DNA of 64,000 bases from assembly GCA_017640725.1 (NCBI GenBank), contig JAEPQB010000002.1:620001-684000 (forward strand). The letters run 5' to 3'. The notes under the pieces were generated by a model that saw only the letters and a list, made by a program, of their open reading frames with translations, was not told the origin of the DNA and searched no databases. Below are positions 60,147 through 64,000 of this stretch, piece by piece. Within the stretch, counting starts at the first letter, position 1; each line of letters begins with the position of its first letter. Source of the DNA: Kordiimonadaceae bacterium (lineage in GTDB: Bacteria; Pseudomonadota; Alphaproteobacteria; Sphingomonadales; Kordiimonadaceae). A program made the translations under genes and the position numbers.

Positions 60147-63100
60147 TTACAAAATCAGATTATCCGCAGCGAGCGATGCGAGCGTTGCGTTTGCCAAGAG
60201 CACACTGTCTCCGCCGCCAAGGTCGATCAGCAGGCCCGCTTCGGTTTCGGTTGCCGCCGATTGCACGTCTGCAAGGCTGGTGAAATCAGTGGTGGTGTCC
60301 GATAGGTCCAGCAAATCATTGGCACGGAAATCAAGCACAATATCATCGCCGGTGCCGTTGCTGAAAATGAATGTGTCAGACCCTGCACTGCCCCGAAGCG
60401 TATCATCACCGGCACCGCCATCAAGTGTGTCGTCACCACGGTTACCGTTCATCAGGTCGTCGCCCGCATCGCCTGTGACCAGGTCATTGCCGTTACCACC
60501 TGCCAGAATATCATCGCCGGAGCGGCCGGTGACGATGTCATCACCGCCAGCGCCGTTGATACGGCTGCCGTCTTCCAGTGCTCTGAGCGTGTCATCCCCT
60601 TTGCCACCAAACAGGCTTTCGATGGAGATGAGCGTGTCGCCCTCTGCCAGGCCGCCGGTGGCTTCGCCAGTTTCAAGGTCAACAAGGATATCTTCGCTGC
60701 CGGTCAGATAATCGACCCGGTCAGACCCGCCGCCACCATTGAGAGTGTCAGCGCCCGTATCACCAAACAGCCGGTCACCCTGACCGCCGCCATTCAGATT
60801 ATCGTCACCCACGCTACCGGCGAGGGTGTCACTGCCAGAGCCGCCTTCGACCGTGTCGTTACCGTTGCCGCCAAGCAGGCTGTCGTTGCCTTCGCCGCCA
60901 TCGAGCCGGTCCGCTTGCGTGCCTCCAAACAGCACATCATCACCTTCGCCGCCCTCAAGCGTGTCAGAACCGCGACCACCATTGAGGGTGTCGTTTCCGG
61001 CGTTGCCGATCAGAGCGTTGGCAAAGATGTTGCCGGTCAGGTCATCTGAATGATCAGACCCTGTGAGGTTTTCAATATTTAGCAGCTGATCATCGCCGGT
61101 CGTATCGCCTGCTGCGAGACCCTGGGTCAAGTTGGCAGTTACCGCGCTCGTTGCAGCGGCAAACGAGGCGGTGTCAATGCCTGCGCCGCCATCAAGGGTA
61201 TCGTCTCCATTGCCACCATCAAGACTATCGTCGCCGTTCCCGCCCCAAAGCGCATCATCACCTGCCATGCCCTGGATGGAATTTGCCGCGTCATTGCCAT
61301 TAACGAAATCATCGCCTTCCGCCGCAACGACATTCTCGATAACGGTCGCGCGGGTGGTATGAACAGTCTCTGCAAGTGGCGGCGCAAAAAAACCATCGAT
61401 AGACGTGCCAACGCTGTAGGCACCGCCGGGCGTTAAATCGATCGAAACACCCACTGCCCGGTCATCATTTATCAACAGTGTGTCAGTGCCACCGCCATCG
61501 TGCAGCCCCTGGAACACTGGAACAGATGTATCGAACACATAGGTATCGTCACCATGTGTGAGATCGCTTTCACCGTATAGCTCAATCAGAGCTTCCAAAT
61601 CGAGGCTGAAGAATCCTGTCACCAAACTTGGATCATACTCAGGATTAAGCGCTGGGTCTTGGTCTGCTGGGGCAATCGCTGGCAAACCAACCCCTTGCAT
61701 AATGGTGAACGGCGCGCGGTGGATGTCAGGGTTGTAGTCTTGGCTTTCTTCCGGGTGGAACAAACCAAGTGCATGTCCTAATTCATGAAACACCACGAGC
61801 TGGGGCTCGTCGTTAGACCGAATTTGGATGAACGTTCCCGAGCGGTCCACAACCTCCGCCTCGCCCGCAGACGTAAGGTTCGGATTGAGTTCGAAGGACA
61901 GGACACCGCCTTCTTCTTCCACAAAATTCAAGTTGGCTACGCGCGCAACTTGTTCGATGGCGTCCCTGATAAGAGCCACCATCGTTTCGTTAAAAGCCGG
62001 ATCAATACTGTAGGTCAGTGTTTCACTCGGCTCCCACGATATACCTTCTGTCAAAAATGCGTCGAAGTCGCCTTCCGCACCATCTGTCAGTGCTGCATTA
62101 CCGGTGCCTGACGGGGAAAACATGTCGCGGGTCAATTCATCGACCGCAATGTTTTCAATTGTTATTGAGGCATAGGGCAAGCTGATCAGGGTGTTGCCGT
62201 CAACGTCAGAGGCATTGAGTAAAATTTCTTCAAAACTTATCGGCCGAACAAAAGCCACCCCTTGCAAATTTGGGTCCGCGTGATCGTAGGCCAGCACGAT
62301 TTGAATGAAATCTCCTTCAGTCCTGTCGAAATCGGTTATTGTGACACTGAAAGGGTCTTGTCTTCCTTCGAAACTTGATATGCGGAAAGTATCAGCACCG
62401 TCACCCCCTGCTAAGGTCGATGTGCCGTTGGAGACTGTTATCAAGTCAGGCCCTGAACCGGCATCAACGATGGCAGAGTCTGACGTTGAAACAATAATTT
62501 GGTCGAAGCCATCACCACCAAGCAATGTATCGTCGCCATTTGACCCGGAAAACAGAATGTCTTGCCCGCCAGCGCCGTCCAGATAGTCACTGCCAAATTC
62601 GCCGCTTAGCAGGTTGAAACTGCCATCACCAATGATACGGTCGTCAAAATTGGTTCCAAAAACACGCTCGATCCCGGACACAATGTCGGTCTCACCAGAT
62701 TCCAGCACAGCAGTGCCATTCGCAGCATCAAAAACAACACCCGAACCTGCGCCGCGATAGTCGACCGTATCAAAGTCGCCTTCGCCGCCGTCCAGCGTGT
62801 CGTCGCCGTTGCCACCGATCAATGTATCTCTGTCACCGCCGCCGCCCAGCAGCAAGTCATCGCCGTCACCACCCGACAGCAAGTCATCCTCCGCTCGGCC
62901 AGCAAGGGTGTCATCCCCATTTGTGCCGGTCAGGGTGTCTTTCGCTATTTCAAGGCCATCAAAACTTTCAACTGTAATGCCCCGAACAATGGCAATAAAT
63001 TGCCCGGATTCCGTGAGCGTAATGACGCTGTCACCCGCATATTCCCCCGTGCCCGGCGCAATGGAGAAGGCGGACAAATCCTGTAGAATAAACAAGTTGC

Positions 63101-63674
63101 CAATATCGTCGCGACCTACCTCAAAGTCAGTAATGACTGCGGCATCTTCAATGTTATCGACACCCAACTCTACACTGATATAGAAAAGGTCACTTCCAGC
63201 ACCACCTGTCACCGTGTCGCCCGGACCAGCGTTCAGCGTGTCGTCACCAGCACCTGCCATCAGCACATCAGCGCTTTGTTCCGCGTCAGCCTCCAATACA
63301 GGATCACCTGACAGGAAATCGTCACCTGAGCCCGCAATCAGGGTGTCGGACCCCAGCCCACCAAACAAAAAGGCATTGTGTCCATCGACTTCTATGCGGT
63401 CGTTGCCTGAGGAGCCTGTGACTCGAACAGCCTCCACACCAATCAGAGTGTCCGTGCCAAACTGCTCTGACTGAGCCACATTATTATTGATGCTCAAAGT
63501 GTCGGCGCTGCTGAACTCGTATCGGACTGTGTCGAAAATCGAAGGGCCAGCATCCAGCACATCATTGCCAGCTGAGCCAAACAAATTGTCTGATCCCGCA
63601 CCAGCTTCAATGGTGTCAGCACCATCGGTTCCGTTCAAAGAGTCGTCAAAATCAGTGCCTACTATTTGCGGCAT
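60147..63674 (-). CDS. RTX protein with internal M10-like metalloprotease (array member D)
   Basis: 1175 aa from ATG 63674, GGGGG upstream. N-terminal RTX/beta-spacer blocks (~1-530), then an M10/metzincin-like catalytic segment with H630-E-L-G-H634-A-L-G-L-F-H640 and a downstream LDLEALIELYG as in matrixins. A second RTX region follows, with the shared module, and the common secretion tail (SVLLANATLASLAADNLIL). Placing the protease between two RTX regions is unusual; in serralysins RTX follows the protease. Secreted Ca2+/Zn2+ protease is likely. Confidence 0.85.
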   Translation of the reverse strand: MPQIVGTDFDDSLNGTDGADTIEAGAGSDNLFGSAGNDVLDAGPSIFDTVRYEFSSADTLSINNNVAQSEQFGTDTLIGVEAVRVTGSSGNDRIEVDGHNAFLFGGLGSDTLIAGSGDDFLSGDPVLEADAEQSADVLMAGAGDDTLNAGPGDTVTGGAGSDLFYISVELGVDNIEDAAVITDFEVGRDDIGNLFILQDLSAFSIAPGTGEYAGDSVITLTESGQFIAIVRGITVESFDGLEIAKDTLTGTNGDDTLAGRAEDDLLSGGDGDDLLLGGGGDRDTLIGGNGDDTLDGGEGDFDTVDYRGAGSGVVFDAANGTAVLESGETDIVSGIERVFGTNFDDRIIGDGSFNLLSGEFGSDYLDGAGGQDILFSGSNGDDTLLGGDGFDQIIVSTSDSAIVDAGSGPDLITVSNGTSTLAGGDGADTFRISSFEGRQDPFSVTITDFDRTEGDFIQIVLAYDHADPNLQGVAFVRPISFEEILLNASDVDGNTLISLPYASITIENIAVDELTRDMFSPSGTGNAALTDGAEGDFDAFLTEGISWEPSETLTYSIDPAFNETMVALIRDAIEQVARVANLNFVEEEGGVLSFELNPNLTSAGEAEVVDRSGTFIQIRSNDEPQLVVFHELGHALGLFHPEESQDYNPDIHRAPFTIMQGVGLPAIAPADQDPALNPEYDPSLVTGFFSLDLEALIELYGESDLTHGDDTYVFDTSVPVFQGLHDGGGTDTLLINDDRAVGVSIDLTPGGAYSVGTSIDGFFAPPLAETVHTTRATVIENVVAAEGDDFVNGNDAANSIQGMAGDDALWGGNGDDSLDGGNGDDTLDGGAGIDTASFAAATSAVTANLTQGLAAGDTTGDDQLLNIENLTGSDHSDDLTGNIFANALIGNAGNDTLNGGRGSDTLEGGEGDDVLFGGTQADRLDGGEGNDSLLGGNGNDTVEGGSGSDTLAGSVGDDNLNGGGQGDRLFGDTGADTLNGGGGSDRVDYLTGSEDILVDLETGEATGGLAEGDTLISIESLFGGKGDDTLRALEDGSRINGAGGDDIVTGRSGDDILAGGNGNDLVTGDAGDDLMNGNRGDDTLDGGAGDDTLRGSAGSDTFIFSNGTGDDIVLDFRANDLLDLSDTTTDFTSLADVQSAATETEAGLLIDLGGGDSVLLANATLASLAADNLIL
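60150..61010 (-). repeat. Shared RTX/secretion module, copy in gene D
   Basis: The closest partner of copy A over roughly 860 nt. Direct orientation of all copies allows deletion or gene conversion between them. Confidence 0.75.
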
Positions 63675-63800
63675 AAAATCCCCCAACCATTAGCCATGCG
63701 TCCAGCGACGCCAAGTAAGGACATTAAGCAGGTATGCTGTTGCGTCAACACAAATGGTCCAAAATGAACCTACAAGAAGAAAATGTGATGAGGGTTCAAA

Positions 63801-63845
63801 TGGTGGTCGGTATTGGGTTCGAACCAACGACCTCTTCGATGTCAA
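63801..63845 (-). tRNA. tRNA 3' half (anticodon GAC-like, Val type), probable att site
   Basis: On the minus strand the sequence reads as loop TTGACAT (63845-63839), 3' anticodon stem CGAAG, variable loop AGGTC, T-arm GTTGG-TTCGAAC-CCAAT (63828-63812), acceptor ACCGACC, discriminator A and CCA (63803-63801). The 5' strand of the anticodon stem, D-arm and 5' acceptor are absent: the sequence breaks exactly at the anticodon loop. This is the usual scar of an integrase that recombines in a tRNA gene. It is a fragment, not a functional tRNA. Confidence 0.6.
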
Positions 63846-64000
63846 AAATCTGCTCCCGTTGAGATTGCTAAACTTTCCGATTTTCCAGCACGAACCCTCG
63901 GTTCAATAAAATCAATCACTTACCGGATTGGAGATTTTGTTTCGCAAATCAGTTTGCGTTTCTCGTGGCACTTGATGAGCGTTTACGAGACAGACAATAC
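63846..64000. other. Edge of a putative integrated element
   Basis: Beyond the tRNA fragment no complete gene is visible before the window ends. By the geometry of tRNA integration the element lies on this side, with the intact tRNA further right. A short minus frame is open from the window edge for about 28 codons, too short to judge. Confidence 0.35.

Noticed and set aside
50748-63674. Possible CRISPR array because of dense short repeats
   Set aside because: Repeats are 27-nt in-frame nonapeptide codons with substitutions, not identical repeats with unique spacers, and no cas genes are present.
50881-63693. Many Ser/Pro/Leu-rich plus-strand frames in the RTX array
   Set aside because: Antisense images of GGxGxD repeats without ribosome sites; they vanish where the RTX repeats stop.
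63801-63845. Intact tRNA gene at the right edge
   Set aside because: D-arm, 5' anticodon stem and 5' acceptor strand cannot be found upstream on the minus strand; only the 3' half pairs correctly.

Overview
The window looks like a chromosomal segment of a GC-rich, Gram-negative, probably marine alphaproteobacterium. The evidence is the gene families present (DUF1376/DUF6362 prophage genes, TonB receptor, LysE, NCS1/HyuA/DUF917, split Aer-type chemotaxis pair, ECF sigma/anti-sigma, many type I secreted RTX proteins) and the codon style. I cannot assign a genus. No rRNA, no complete tRNA, no CRISPR array and no insertion sequence was seen.

Layout. 1-3.1 kb: edge of a prophage (DUF6362-like and DUF1376 proteins on minus, S24-type repressor on plus, repeated TTCGTAAT motifs on both sides of the repressor). 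3.4-8.4 kb: a TetR regulator divergent from four tandem paralogues of an exported family-3-like solute-binding protein; a fifth paralogue lies at 34.6 kb. 8.7-34.6 kb: ordinary small transcription units: exporters (LysE, DMT, TSUP), DM13 and NTF2-like proteins, three regulators with visible inverted-repeat operators, an MCP, a TonB receptor, an MBL-fold lipoprotein, a flavoprotein, SDR plus cupin under HxlR, a YcaQ-type glycosylase, and an NCS1-HyuA-DUF917 operon with a divergent Lrp regulator. 35.4-37.2 kb: a PAS protein and a soluble MCP that together resemble a split Aer receptor.

The most striking region is 37.3-45.5 kb. An ECF sigma factor and its membrane anti-sigma factor sit between two secreted proteins built around very long acidic low-complexity tracts. 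On the minus side is a GTG-start subtilisin-like protease whose exported N-terminal half is about 625 residues of EAEE-type repeat, followed 10 nt later by an outer-membrane beta-barrel gene. On the plus side is an RTX calcium-binding protein with about 285 residues of Asp/Glu repeat. The three transcription starts (protease, sigma operon, RTX gene) share the motif GGAATAA(A/T)-N14-CGTTA(A/G). I read this as one autoregulated ECF regulon exporting two polyanionic proteins.

45.6-50.7 kb holds an orphan LuxR regulator, a small STAS-like protein and an unfamiliar three-gene operon (membrane coiled-coil protein, lipoprotein, soluble helical protein) preceded by direct repeats and a start-codon hairpin. 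50.7-63.7 kb is a minus-strand array of four very large RTX proteins (two with HELGH zinc-protease motifs, one with a seven-repeat FG-GAP propeller) that share a C-terminal module. No type I secretion transporter is encoded here. At 63.80-63.85 kb a tRNA 3' half, from anticodon loop to CCA, marks a likely attachment site of an element extending beyond the right edge.
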